Assembly: GCF_028765545.1 (NCBI RefSeq)
Contig: NZ_JARACP010000013.1
Location: 39,623-103,622 of the forward strand
From: Aliivibrio sp. S4MY1
Lineage (GTDB): Bacteria > Pseudomonadota > Gammaproteobacteria > Enterobacterales > Vibrionaceae
Direction of reading: 5' to 3'
Length of the DNA stretch: 64,000 bases
The notes beneath the pieces were generated by a model. The model was given only the letters and a program-made list of their open reading frames with translations, ran no database searches and had not been told where the DNA came from. Made by a program: the position numbers and the translations under genes. Shown piece by piece: positions 10,470-18,744 of the stretch (its first letter is position 1; every line of letters starts with the position of its first letter).

Positions 10470-10712
10470 ATGATTACTCTCTATAGCACGGAAGGCTGCC
10501 ACCTTTGCGAGCAAGCGTTTGACTTGCTTGTTGAGGTGGGTGTAGACATAGAAAAAGTAGACACGGTAGACATAGCGTTCAACGATGAGCTTTTCTCTCG
10601 TTACGGTGTCACAATACCAGTAGTGGCCAATGGCTTATCTGAGCTCAATTGGCCATTCAATATATCGCAATTAAAGAATTGGTTAGAAGACAATGGCATT
10701 ACTTACAATTAA
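10470..10712 (+). CDS. Glutaredoxin-family protein (DUF836)
   Basis: This 80-residue thioredoxin-fold protein has a CxxC pair (STEGCHLCEQA, cysteines 10 and 13) at the end of the first strand and the cis-proline region (TIPVV) later on. These mark it as a small glutaredoxin-like thiol-disulfide protein. Its partner is unknown. It is squeezed between rlmL (6 bp gap) and uup (20 bp overlap), so it is probably translated from the same message. A matS-like site lies inside it. Confidence 0.8.
   Translation: MITLYSTEGCHLCEQAFDLLVEVGVDIEKVDTVDIAFNDELFSRYGVTIPVVANGLSELNWPFNISQLKNWLEDNGITYN
10600..10612. other. matS-like site, one mismatch
   Basis: GTTACGGTGTCAC matches GTGACRNYGTCAC except at position 3. 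It is inside the glutaredoxin-like gene. Confidence 0.45.
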
Positions 10713-12603
10713 TAATGGGCAATTAGCGTTTGGTGATCATCCGTTATTAGATAAATCTGATTTCGCTTTACAAGAAAACGAGCGTGTGTGTTTAGTTGGC
10801 CGTAATGGTGCAGGGAAATCAACGCTTATGAAGGTTATTGCTGGCGACATCATTATGGATGACGGCAAACTTCAAATTAATCAAGATGTGGTGGTTTCTC
10901 GTTTAGAGCAAGATCCTCCACGTAATGAAAGCGGAACAGTATTTGATTATGTATCAGAAGGTTTAGCTGAAGCGGGTAAATACTTAAAAGAGTATCACCG
11001 TCTTCTTGATTTGTTAGAAACTGATCCAAGCGAATCAAACATCAATAAGCTTTCTCGTGCTCAAGAAAAAATTGATCACTTAGGTGCTTGGCACTTTGAT
11101 ACGCGTATTCAATCAGTACTCGAATCATTAAAGCTTGATGGCCATACGTTATTAACGGATTTATCGGGTGGTTGGCAACGTAAAGCGGCATTAGCTCGTG
11201 CTTTGGTTTCTGATCCTGATGTATTACTTCTTGATGAACCAACCAACCACTTAGACGTAACGACGATTGAATGGCTTGAAACTTTCTTAAAAGATTTTAA
11301 AGGTTCAATCATCTTTATCTCGCATGACCGTGCGTTTATTCAATCAATGGCGACACGTATTGTTGATTTAGATCGTGGCAACTTATCTTCTTACCCTGGT
11401 AACTATGAAGAATATTTACTTGCAAAAGAAGAAGCGCTGCGTGTTGAAGCCGAGCAAAATGCTCAGTTTGATAAAGTGCTTGCTCAAGAAGAAGCATGGA
11501 TCCGTGAAGGCATTAAAGCACGTCGTACTCGTAATGAAGGTCGTGTTCGTGCATTAAAACAATTGCGTCGTGAGCGTTCAGAACGCCGTGAAGTGATGGG
11601 TAAAGCCAATATCCAAGTGGATGAGTCAAATCGTTCAGGTAAAATTGTATTTGAAGCTGAAAACCTTCATTACTCAATTGATGGCAAAAACATTGTTAAG
11701 AACTTCAGCTTCAATGTTATGCGTGGCGACCGTATTGCACTGATTGGTGCGAATGGTTGTGGTAAGAGTACACTGCTTAAACTGATGCTTGACCAACTGC
11801 AACCTGATTCAGGTAAATTGCATTGTGGTACGAAATTAGAAGTGGCGTACTTTGACCAATATCGTGAAGCGTTAGATCCTGAAAAGACAGTAATTGATAA
11901 CTTAGCAGATGGTAAACAAGAAGTAACTGTGGGTGGCCGTGAGCGTCATGCATTAAGCTACTTACAAGATTTCTTATTCTCGCCAAAACGTGCTCGTCAA
12001 CCTGTGAAAGCATTGTCTGGTGGTGAGAAAAACCGTCTATTACTTGCGCGTTTGTTCCTTCGTCCAAACAATTTATTGATTCTTGATGAACCAACCAATG
12101 ATTTAGATATCGAAACATTGGAACTTTTAGAAGAATTACTTGCCAACTATCAGGGTACATTATTATTAGTGAGCCATGACCGTCAGTTTGTTGATAACAC
12201 AGTAACGACAAGTTGGATCTTCGAAGGTGAGGGCCAGATCGAAGAATTCGTAGGTGGTTATCACGATGCACAGCAACAACGTGCTAATGTACAGGCCACT
12301 CGCGATGCAATGGCACCTAAAGTAACAAAGAAAAAATCTGAAACTGTTGAAGTTAAAGAAACAGCAGTGCAAGCGAAGCCAAAGAAATTATCTTATAAGT
12401 TACAGCGTGAGCTTGAACAGCTGCCTGAAATATTAGAAAAATTAGAAAACGAAATTACTGAACTTCAAGAGAAAGTGAACGACGCGTCTTTCTTCCAGCA
12501 AGATCCTAAAAAGACAGATGAAGTCTTAGGGCGTTTAGCACAAGCTGAGCAAGAGTTGGAAGTTGCATTCGAGCGCTGGGAAGAACTTGAAGCTCTACAA
12601 TAG
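10693..12603 (+). CDS. uup: ABC-F ATPase Uup
   Basis: Uup is a soluble ABC-F ATPase that acts on ribosomes and DNA intermediates; E. coli mutants show raised precise excision of transposons. The 636 residues hold two ABC domains: Walker A GRNGAGKST with LLLDEPTNHLD, then GANGCGKST, LSGGEKNR and LILDEPTNDLD. There is no membrane segment. The charged C-terminal region (from about residue 545) is the predicted coiled-coil DNA-binding tail of the family. The start overlaps the preceding gene by 20 bp, implying coupled translation. The DUF3466 gene begins eight bases after the stop. Confidence 0.95.
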   Translation: MALLTINNGQLAFGDHPLLDKSDFALQENERVCLVGRNGAGKSTLMKVIAGDIIMDDGKLQINQDVVVSRLEQDPPRNESGTVFDYVSEGLAEAGKYLKEYHRLLDLLETDPSESNINKLSRAQEKIDHLGAWHFDTRIQSVLESLKLDGHTLLTDLSGGWQRKAALARALVSDPDVLLLDEPTNHLDVTTIEWLETFLKDFKGSIIFISHDRAFIQSMATRIVDLDRGNLSSYPGNYEEYLLAKEEALRVEAEQNAQFDKVLAQEEAWIREGIKARRTRNEGRVRALKQLRRERSERREVMGKANIQVDESNRSGKIVFEAENLHYSIDGKNIVKNFSFNVMRGDRIALIGANGCGKSTLLKLMLDQLQPDSGKLHCGTKLEVAYFDQYREALDPEKTVIDNLADGKQEVTVGGRERHALSYLQDFLFSPKRARQPVKALSGGEKNRLLLARLFLRPNNLLILDEPTNDLDIETLELLEELLANYQGTLLLVSHDRQFVDNTVTTSWIFEGEGQIEEFVGGYHDAQQQRANVQATRDAMAPKVTKKKSETVEVKETAVQAKPKKLSYKLQRELEQLPEILEKLENEITELQEKVNDASFFQQDPKKTDEVLGRLAQAEQELEVAFERWEELEALQ

Positions 12604-12611
12604 GAAGTTAA

Positions 12612-14264
12612 ATGAGTAGTAAATTACAATTAACCACATTAGCTATTTTGGTGTCCGCTGCGCTTCCTGCGCAAGCGGCGCTTTATAAAGTGGTGGAAGT
12701 AACAGAAGCTGAAGCTGGTGTTTCAGGTGCTGAGTATTACGGGACGGCTATTCAGCCATCAGTTGCAGGTGTGAATTGTTTTGATTCAGGGGCTTCATCA
12801 GCTACATGTGAAGGTTATAAACTAGCGGGCGAAACTCGTAACCGAGCTTCTGGCTTCTCTTATCGTGAAGAAGTACCATTTGCGATGGATAATTCGTTTG
12901 GTTATATCGAAGATAATTATGATGGATTTGAAGATTACTGCTTCTATCAATTAGGTTACTCAACTTGTGAATACTGGGCTTCAACTCAGTGGAGTGGTTG
13001 GAATAATGAAGCTTATGGGAATAATACGGCCAATTCATTAGCATTTGTTACTGATGGTGGAACTATTACCGCTAGCGGAATTAATACTGTTATTAATTCT
13101 CTTGATTTATCAGGGAATGCTATTGGTAATTACAGTACTTCAACAGTTCGAAATACTCCGATAAGTGGAGACGTTATCATTGGCTGGAAACAAGGCCGTC
13201 AGTGGGCAAGTGATGGAACTTATACTGTAGGTAGTGTTTCTTCTAAAACGGGCATTGGTAGTGAGAGATATTATTATTACTCAAAGCCAGCAGTCTGGAA
13301 TGGTACAGCGTTAACTGTGATTAAGTGGGCACATGATGATGCACAAGATGGTGATTATTATGCTCAGGGTAGCATGCGTGATTTTTATGTAGATGGTACT
13401 ACATCTGATTTTTATGGTGTTGGTTATAACAACTATAAAGATCAGCACATGAACGCAACTATTTTTAAAGGCACTACAGCTTTAACTGATATCAGTTCAG
13501 TACAAATCAATAACGCCCAAGTAGATGCTGGAGATGATAATACAAATTCAAATTCAGTTGCTACGAACATTAATAGTAACTTAGTTGTTGTCGGTCAAGC
13601 TAAGCGTTCTGGTAACTACCCTCAAAATGGTGCAGCTGCAAATCGTTTATTTGTTGTTCCAGATGCATCAGCTGCTTCACCAAATGCCATTTTCTTTTCT
13701 AGTGATATTTTCTTTAATGGTGCTGGTGGAGATATGGGTGGAATCAATAACTATAACGAAATTGTTGGTCGTGTAGATGTTGAAAACAACCGTGAATATG
13801 AAGGGAAACAACGTCGTCAACGTGCGTTTATTTATCCTTATGGTGTTACAGCTAAAGTTCCGGATCAAGTAACAAAAAATGCTATTAATGACCGTAGAGC
13901 TATATTCCAAAACCAAGCTTGGATTATTGATAACCTAACTAACGGTGGTTCAGTAAGCTCTCATAATAACCAATATCGTATCTACGATGCAAGTGACATT
14001 AACGACGCTGGCGTTATCTCAGCAACGGCACTTAAATGTGCTGGGGGCTATGATTCTGTTGCTAGTGATTCATATTGTGGAAATGGGAGTACAAATGAAA
14101 CAGTAGTTGCAGTGAAATTGGTACCAATTTCAGATCCTGCAGAGCGTAGTATTGAATCTCGTCCCTTTGAAAACAGCACTATCGAACGTCAGGGTGGTTC
14201 ACTTGGCTTTGGTGCTATGACACTGCTTGGTTTATTTGGTTTCATGCGAAAGCGAATTAAATAA
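12612..14264 (+). CDS. DUF3466 exported protein with GlyGly-CTERM tail
   Basis: The 550 residues start with a signal peptide (cleavage near AQAA, residues 21-24). The middle is rich in Gly, Asn, Ser and Tyr. The C-terminus has a GGS motif, a hydrophobic stretch (LLGLFGF) and the basic end RKRIK. That layout is the GlyGly-CTERM sorting signal, which in Vibrionaceae is processed by a rhombosortase, with cargo usually leaving through type II secretion. The family matches DUF3466, whose function is unknown. The gene follows uup closely (AGGAAG upstream of the ATG) and ends at a strong terminator. Confidence 0.8.
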   Translation: MSSKLQLTTLAILVSAALPAQAALYKVVEVTEAEAGVSGAEYYGTAIQPSVAGVNCFDSGASSATCEGYKLAGETRNRASGFSYREEVPFAMDNSFGYIEDNYDGFEDYCFYQLGYSTCEYWASTQWSGWNNEAYGNNTANSLAFVTDGGTITASGINTVINSLDLSGNAIGNYSTSTVRNTPISGDVIIGWKQGRQWASDGTYTVGSVSSKTGIGSERYYYYSKPAVWNGTALTVIKWAHDDAQDGDYYAQGSMRDFYVDGTTSDFYGVGYNNYKDQHMNATIFKGTTALTDISSVQINNAQVDAGDDNTNSNSVATNINSNLVVVGQAKRSGNYPQNGAAANRLFVVPDASAASPNAIFFSSDIFFNGAGGDMGGINNYNEIVGRVDVENNREYEGKQRRQRAFIYPYGVTAKVPDQVTKNAINDRRAIFQNQAWIIDNLTNGGSVSSHNNQYRIYDASDINDAGVISATALKCAGGYDSVASDSYCGNGSTNETVVAVKLVPISDPAERSIESRPFENSTIERQGGSLGFGAMTLLGLFGFMRKRIK

Positions 14265-14282
14265 CAGCAATGTGTAAGACTA

Positions 14283-14319
14283 AGCCCGAAGTCACAAACT
14301 GAGACTTCGGGCTTTTTTT
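14283..14319 (+). terminator. Terminator after the DUF3466 gene
   Basis: An 11-bp perfect stem, AGCCCGAAGTC (14283-14293) with GACTTCGGGCT (14303-14313), is followed by seven T. Confidence 0.92.
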
Positions 14320-14464
14320 ATACTTGAAAAACAGCTCAAATTGTCCGATTCTTAATATTGTCATCATGAGATGTTCATGATGAACCCTAACGGAATAAAG
14401 GGTATCAGTAGTAAAGTAGTATATTTATTGAAGCATTATGCCTTCCATCTATGAGGACTGAACT

Positions 14465-14638
14465 ATGAAGAGACAAAAGCGTGACCGTTTAGAACGAGCA
14501 CAATCACAAGGTTATAAAGCAGGGTTAAATGGCCGTTCATCAGAGAATTGCCCATATCAATCAATGGATGCTCGTTCATGTTGGCTAGGAGGCTGGCGGG
14601 ACGCAAGAGATGACAAACATTCCGGTTTGTTTAAATAG
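14465..14638 (+). CDS. rmf: Ribosome modulation factor
   Basis: RMF binds 70S ribosomes in stationary phase and pairs them into inactive 100S dimers. The frame encodes 57 residues beginning MKRQKRDRLERA, with GYKAGLNGRS, CPY and the W-LGGW-DAR core that define the family. The tail ends HSGLFK. It sits beside fabA, as in E. coli, on the opposite strand. It lies between two terminators, so it should have its own promoter in 14320-14464; no clear -10/-35 pair was found there. Confidence 0.95.
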   Translation: MKRQKRDRLERAQSQGYKAGLNGRSSENCPYQSMDARSCWLGGWRDARDDKHSGLFK

Positions 14639-14666
14639 TTTCCTATATAAAATAGAATTTTAATTG

Positions 14667-14691
14667 AAGCCTCTTTATGAGGCTTTAATTT
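14667..14691 (+). terminator. Probable terminator after rmf
   Basis: AAGCCTC (14667-14673) pairs with GAGGCTT (14679-14685), followed by a T-rich but interrupted tail (TAATTTTATTT). Confidence 0.65.
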
Positions 14692-14755
14692 TATTTAGAT
14701 GATAGAGATTAATTTAAAATACTCTAATGCACTATAACTTATTACTAGTATTTAA

Positions 14756-14786
14756 AAATAAAGCCAGCACAAAGCCAGCTTTATTT
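14756..14786 (-). terminator. Terminator after fabA
   Basis: AAATAAAGC (14756-14764) pairs with GCTTTATTT (14778-14786). Read on the minus strand it lies just past the fabA stop. Confidence 0.75.
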
Positions 14787-14803
14787 AAATATTGATTCTT
14801 TAA

Positions 14804-15322
14804 TTAGAACTTTGATGTGTCTTGGAAAAGACCCACTTTAAGATCTTTAGCAACGTAGATTTCTTTACCATCAACTAGAACACGGCCATCAGCTAGACCC
14901 ATTACTAACTTACGGTTAATAACACGTTTAAAATCAATTTCATACGTTACTTTTTTCGCAGTAGGAAGTACTTGGCCTGTGAATTTAACTTCACCTACAC
15001 CTAGAGCACGACCTTTACCTTCGCCACCAATCCAACCAAGGAAGAAACCAACCAGTTGCCACATTGCATCAAGACCAAGACAACCAGGCATTACTGGATC
15101 ACCTGGGAAGTGACAGTCAAAGAACCAAAGATCTGGAGTAATGTCTAGTTCAGCAACAACTTTACCTTTACCAAATAGACCTTCAGTTTCAGACATAAGA
15201 GGGATGCGATCCATCATTAACATATTTGGTGCAGGAAGTTGTGGGCCGTTTGGACCAAATAATTCACCACGGCTTGATGCTAGTAAATCTTCACGATTGT
15301 ATGAACTAGGTTTATTTTGCAT
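14804..15322 (-). CDS. fabA: 3-hydroxydecanoyl-ACP dehydratase/isomerase FabA
   Basis: FabA dehydrates 3-hydroxydecanoyl-ACP and isomerises the product to the cis-3 form, the branch point to unsaturated fatty acids. It has 172 residues, the normal length. The hotdog active site is intact: histidine 71 and aspartate 85 in [11 protein letters not shown]...LGLDAMWQ. The start has AGGAG upstream. The promoter carries FabR- and FadR-type sites, so control by fatty-acid supply is likely. Neighbours rmf and the Lon-like gene are the same as in E. coli. Confidence 0.97.
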   Translation of the reverse strand: MQNKPSSYNREDLLASSRGELFGPNGPQLPAPNMLMMDRIPLMSETEGLFGKGKVVAELDITPDLWFFDCHFPGDPVMPGCLGLDAMWQLVGFFLGWIGGEGKGRALGVGEVKFTGQVLPTAKKVTYEIDFKRVINRKLVMGLADGRVLVDGKEIYVAKDLKVGLFQDTSKF

Positions 15323-15352
15323 TAAAGTATTACTCCTAAATAAGTTGCTGAA

Positions 15353-15391
15353 ATTCTAGCTAACACTTGTACGCTTATCAAGTCGGATCAG
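15353..15391 (-). promoter_or_regulatory. fabA promoter with FabR operator and FadR-type site
   Basis: On the minus strand TTGATA (15381-15376) and TAGAAT (15358-15353) are 17 bp apart, an excellent sigma-70 promoter. The spacer plus one base is the imperfect palindrome AGCGTACAAGTGTTAGCT (15375-15358), which matches the FabR repressor site of E. coli fabA and fabB. Just upstream, CTGATCCGACTTG (15391-15379) resembles the FadR activator site at the E. coli fabA promoter. The site assignments rest on recall of the enteric motifs. Confidence 0.75.
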
Positions 15392-17055
15392 CGCTGGTTA
15401 AACCAGTTCTTAATACGACAGAATAAAGCGGAACACTGATTCGGATTATGTTCAACATCTTCGATATGCTGAGCAATTAAAGAGAAAATCGATTCGTGCT
15501 CTTCAGATTGTAATGGTAATCCTGTTAATAATTCTACAGCTTCTTCAACATGACTAACAAGATGAATAGTAAACTGTTTTTCATTAACTGCTTGAATTAC
15601 CTCATCGGAAAGTACAAGATTAATTCCATTTGTTTCTGGGATAATAACACCTTGCTCGCCAGTTAACCCGCGTTTTTCACACAGCTGGAAGAAGGCTTCA
15701 ATTTTTTCGTTTACACCGCCAATAGGTTGAATCATACCAAACTGATCGACAGAACCCGTAATAGCCAAACTTTGATTAATTGGCTTTATTGCAAGGGCAC
15801 TTAAAAATGCACACAGCTCTGCTAAGCTTGCACTGTCGCCATCAACTTCACAGTAAGATTGCTCAAATACCATAGAGGCAGTAAAAGGCAGTGGTTCATG
15901 AGTTTTTAATTGGCTAAGTATATAAGCTTGCATTATCAACATACCTTTAGCATGAAGATCACCACCTAATTCAACTTTACGTTCTACATCCGATAATTCA
16001 CCGTCGCCCACATGTACGACACATGTAATTCGAGAAGGTTCACCGTAAGAAATAGGGTGCCCGGGTACAGATACAACGGTTAAGCCATTAATTTGACCGA
16101 CTTGTTCACCTTGAGTCTCAATGAAAATATTTTGTTCTAAAATATCATCGAGAGCTCGTGATGGTAAATAGGATTCAAGGTGATACTTTGTTTTAAATGA
16201 TTGGTTAAAATCATCAGCTGTAATGTATTCTTTTGACAACGAAGCTAAAGAGGCGTGCGCCAAAATAGAGTTTAACCATAACAAGCATAAGTTAAGTCGA
16301 GTCTGATCTTCACATTCTCTTGCACCAGCTTTGAGTAATGGTAATACAGCAGAACCATTTTCTAGTGGTAAGTGTTTATGTTTAATTGAGAGTGAGCTAA
16401 TCAACTTCACATACTCAGTTACAGTGTCACTTTCTAGTGTAGTGTCAAATTCATACTCGGCAAACATTGACATACCAGCAAGTAAATCGGGTTCCAATTG
16501 TTCGATTTCACCAAGTAGAGCGCGATCACTAACAATGACTAATTTCACATTAACCATTAAGCTGTGTGCATGCAATATAGGTGACTTTGAATCACTGGCT
16601 GGAATTGTTACAGGGTGACCTTGTAATAAGCTTTTTAGCTTTGGCCAAAAGTGAGGGTTTGCAAGCAGGAGACTTGGTGAAATAATTAGAAAACCACCAT
16701 TGGCTTTTTGTAATAAGCCATGTTCAAGTATGTCACTTTTATTGTGATAAATACCGAAAAGCTCAGCTTCAGAAGCACTTTCGGTGATAACCACAGGAAC
16801 CGTTTCATTATGTGTTAAACGATTCGAGGCATTCAAGCATAACCAGTTTGCGATATATTCACGGTATACGTGATTATCTAATGCATTGATTTGCAGTATA
16901 TTAACGCCATTTATATGAGAAAAGACCTCTAAAGCTTGAGCCAATCTTGGCTGCAGAGAATAGGGTGATTGTACGTCAATTGAGTGAGATTGGTTCAAGG
17001 CATCTTGAACATGATCGTATTGAGGTTCGATTAAAAATGGCGAGTCTAACTGCAT
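15388..17055 (-). CDS. Lon-like (S16) protease, YcbZ/LonH type
   Basis: The 555 residues end in a Lon-type proteolytic domain with the Ser-Lys dyad: serine 408 in GDSASLAE and lysine 451 in GGVNEKIEAFF. The spacing of 43 residues is the same as in Lon. The N-terminal two thirds replaces the Lon AAA+ ATPase with a degenerate domain; no Walker A motif is visible. The E. coli counterpart YcbZ sits in the same place between fabA and matP. It is probably a cytoplasmic peptidase with unknown substrates. A matS-like site lies within the gene. Confidence 0.88.
   Translation of the reverse strand: MQLDSPFLIEPQYDHVQDALNQSHSIDVQSPYSLQPRLAQALEVFSHINGVNILQINALDNHVYREYIANWLCLNASNRLTHNETVPVVITESASEAELFGIYHNKSDILEHGLLQKANGGFLIISPSLLLANPHFWPKLKSLLQGHPVTIPASDSKSPILHAHSLMVNVKLVIVSDRALLGEIEQLEPDLLAGMSMFAEYEFDTTLESDTVTEYVKLISSLSIKHKHLPLENGSAVLPLLKAGARECEDQTRLNLCLLWLNSILAHASLASLSKEYITADDFNQSFKTKYHLESYLPSRALDDILEQNIFIETQGEQVGQINGLTVVSVPGHPISYGEPSRITCVVHVGDGELSDVERKVELGGDLHAKGMLIMQAYILSQLKTHEPLPFTASMVFEQSYCEVDGDSASLAELCAFLSALAIKPINQSLAITGSVDQFGMIQPIGGVNEKIEAFFQLCEKRGLTGEQGVIIPETNGINLVLSDEVIQAVNEKQFTIHLVSHVEEAVELLTGLPLQSEEHESIFSLIAQHIEDVEHNPNQCSALFCRIKNWFNQR
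16418..16430. other. matS-like site, one mismatch
   Basis: GTTACAGTGTCAC, inside the Lon-like gene, differs from the matS consensus only at position 3. Confidence 0.45.
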
Positions 17056-17189
17056 GCTTACTTATTAATAAAAAATAAAACTGATTATACATGACATAAT
17101 TACACACGTCTGATTTTTCAGTAGTTACATTATCAATTAGATCTTAATCTCATTATACGCGAAGAATGTTGATGATAATGTAAAGTAGA

Positions 17190-17202
17190 GTTACACTGTC
17201 AC
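17190..17202. other. matS-like site just upstream of matP
   Basis: GTTACACTGTCAC has 12 of 13 matS positions and ends 34 bp before the matP start codon. The location suggests MatP could bind its own control region, either for autoregulation or as an ordinary Ter site. Confidence 0.5.
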
Positions 17203-17236
17203 CCAAATTTATTCTCTTTAATATGAGTGCGTTAAT

Positions 17237-17683
17237 ATGAAATACCAACAACTTGAAAATCTAGAAGCCGGTTGGAAATGGATGTATTTATTTAATAAGC
17301 ACCGTATGGGAGAGTCAATTACTTGTTATATCGATTCTAGTGAACAGCAACAATGGGTTAATGAGTTCTTAAAGTTAGAGCATGAGCCGGTTAAATCACT
17401 CGAATGGATTCAAAAACACATGAATCCTGATTTAGAGAATAAATTAAAGCAAGCTATTCGAGCTAAAAGAAAACGTCACTTTAATGCAGAACAAGAGCAT
17501 ACCCGTAAGAAATCAATCGATTTAGATTATCGTGTGTGGGAAAAACTTTCTCTGCGTGCTCAAGATCTTGATTCTACGCTTTCTGATACGATCGAGTATT
17601 TATTGAGTGAAGCATCGAGAACTGAAAAGGCCAGCCAAACGGTGTCATCGCTTAAAGCCGATCTTCATGAGTTATTAAAATAA
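17237..17683 (+). CDS. matP: Macrodomain Ter protein MatP
   Basis: MatP binds matS sites and organises the terminus macrodomain, linking it to the division machinery through ZapB. The protein has 148 residues, as expected. The N-terminal helical region carries GWKWMYLFNKHRMGE. The ribbon-helix-helix DNA-binding part (KKSIDLDYRVWEKLSLRAQ, about residues 93-111) is followed by a C-terminal coiled coil. The gene is divergent from the Lon-like gene, as in E. coli. It lies about 850 bp from dif, among matS sites, so it is encoded inside the macrodomain it builds. Confidence 0.96.
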   Translation: MKYQQLENLEAGWKWMYLFNKHRMGESITCYIDSSEQQQWVNEFLKLEHEPVKSLEWIQKHMNPDLENKLKQAIRAKRKRHFNAEQEHTRKKSIDLDYRVWEKLSLRAQDLDSTLSDTIEYLLSEASRTEKASQTVSSLKADLHELLK

Positions 17684-17702
17684 GAAATATTTTACTTAAA
17701 GC

Positions 17703-17733
17703 TAATCTGTATATAATGACAATATACAGATTA
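17703..17733. repeat. Perfect 12-bp hairpin after matP
   Basis: TAATCTGTATAT (17703-17714) is the exact reverse complement of ATATACAGATTA (17722-17733). There is no T run on either side, so it may be a weak terminator between the convergent genes or an operator-like palindrome. Confidence 0.5.
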
Positions 17734-17778
17734 ATATCACACAACCTAATGCACTATAACTAAAATGGCTTATTTATT

Positions 17779-18333
17779 TTAATCAAACAACTCAATCACT
17801 AACTTATTGTTTTTTATCACTAAATTAGGTTTGGCTGATTTGATAAGAGATTCTTTTAGTTTATCTGCATTTAACTTATAAGCTGGCTCATTTGATAGAG
17901 CATAACCAATGATTGATACAGCAGGCTTTAGTAATGAAGTTAACTCTGGTGATAATTTCTGGTTTTTATCTTCAAACTTTTCTAACCGTAGTGATTTCAA
18001 ATAAATCTCACCAGTTTCTTTATCGTATTCTGGCACAGCGCTGAATTCTAGCGTGATTGACAGGTTCTGTTTTATCTCATTGAGCATTTGAACATCAGCG
18101 GTCGTGTTTGCAAAAACACTAATACGATCAGCTTCGATACGACCAATTTGAACATCAACATTTTCAACATTTACTTGAGCATATAGAAAACCAGGAATAC
18201 CAACTGATTTGTCTACATGAATTTCATCTGTAAGATAATCAGTCATTTCTTTTTCTGTTATTGAGTAGCTCGCGCAACCAGATAATGTCAGTACAGAAAC
18301 TAAAGTGAATAGAGCACGTTTTTTAATATACAT
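17779..18333 (-). CDS. DUF1439 lipoprotein (YceB-like)
   Basis: From the ATG at 18333 the protein has 184 residues and a lipoprotein signal peptide ending in LSGC (cysteine about residue 20), so it should be anchored in the envelope. Starts further upstream would add a non-signal extension. The remainder resembles the DUF1439 family (E. coli YceB), thought to have a lipid-binding tubular fold, of unknown role. It is the last gene before dif on this side. Confidence 0.8.
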   Translation of the reverse strand: MYIKKRALFTLVSVLTLSGCASYSITEKEMTDYLTDEIHVDKSVGIPGFLYAQVNVENVDVQIGRIEADRISVFANTTADVQMLNEIKQNLSITLEFSAVPEYDKETGEIYLKSLRLEKFEDKNQKLSPELTSLLKPAVSIIGYALSNEPAYKLNADKLKESLIKSAKPNLVIKNNKLVIELFD

Positions 18334-18527
18334 AGAATGTTTAGCCTTAGATACCATTAACAACGAAGCCAAAATAAACTTAGCCCGTGACAAGGTAACA
18401 TAAATACAATTAGGCATAGTTTAATGGCAATACTAAATAGGCACAAATTCAAAAGAGATAAATTACAGATAATTGACTAAATTAAGTCAAAACCAGCCAA
18501 TGACAGGATTATTTTAAAGTACAACTT

Positions 18528-18555
18528 AGTGCGCATTATATATCTTATGTTAAAT
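18528..18555 (+). other. dif: dif: chromosome dimer resolution site
   Basis: The site has an 11-bp XerC-type arm AGTGCGCATTA (18528-18538), a 6-bp centre TATATC (18539-18544) and an 11-bp XerD-type arm TTATGTTAAAT (18545-18555). The arms match Vibrio chromosome 1 dif as I know it. XerC and XerD recombine this site under FtsK control to resolve chromosome dimers, and it marks the terminus. It lies in the 411-bp gene-free gap 18334-18744, which holds nothing else I recognise. No integrated filamentous phage, common at V. cholerae dif1, is present. Confidence 0.93.
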
Positions 18556-18744
18556 AAGGTTTATTAACATCCAAATATAAGTACATATAGCTTCCCTTTC
18601 TGCACAACTTCTTTTGAGAACAATCAATTTAACCATAACCGTATTTACCATAAAATAGCTAATAATCATTAAATAATACTTCGTATCCATCTAATGATTA
18701 TTAGCTTAAAACATTATCTTCATAAAGCTATAAGCTATTTCTTT

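Noticed and set aside
11777..12271. 164-residue minus-strand frame inside uup
   Set aside because: Shadow frame opposite the second ABC domain; no ribosome binding site or family.
14724..17761. Exact 16-base repeat CTAATGCACTATAACT at 14724 and 17746
   Set aside because: A single exact 16-mer pair is close to chance expectation in 64 kb of AT-rich DNA, and there is no further similarity around the copies.
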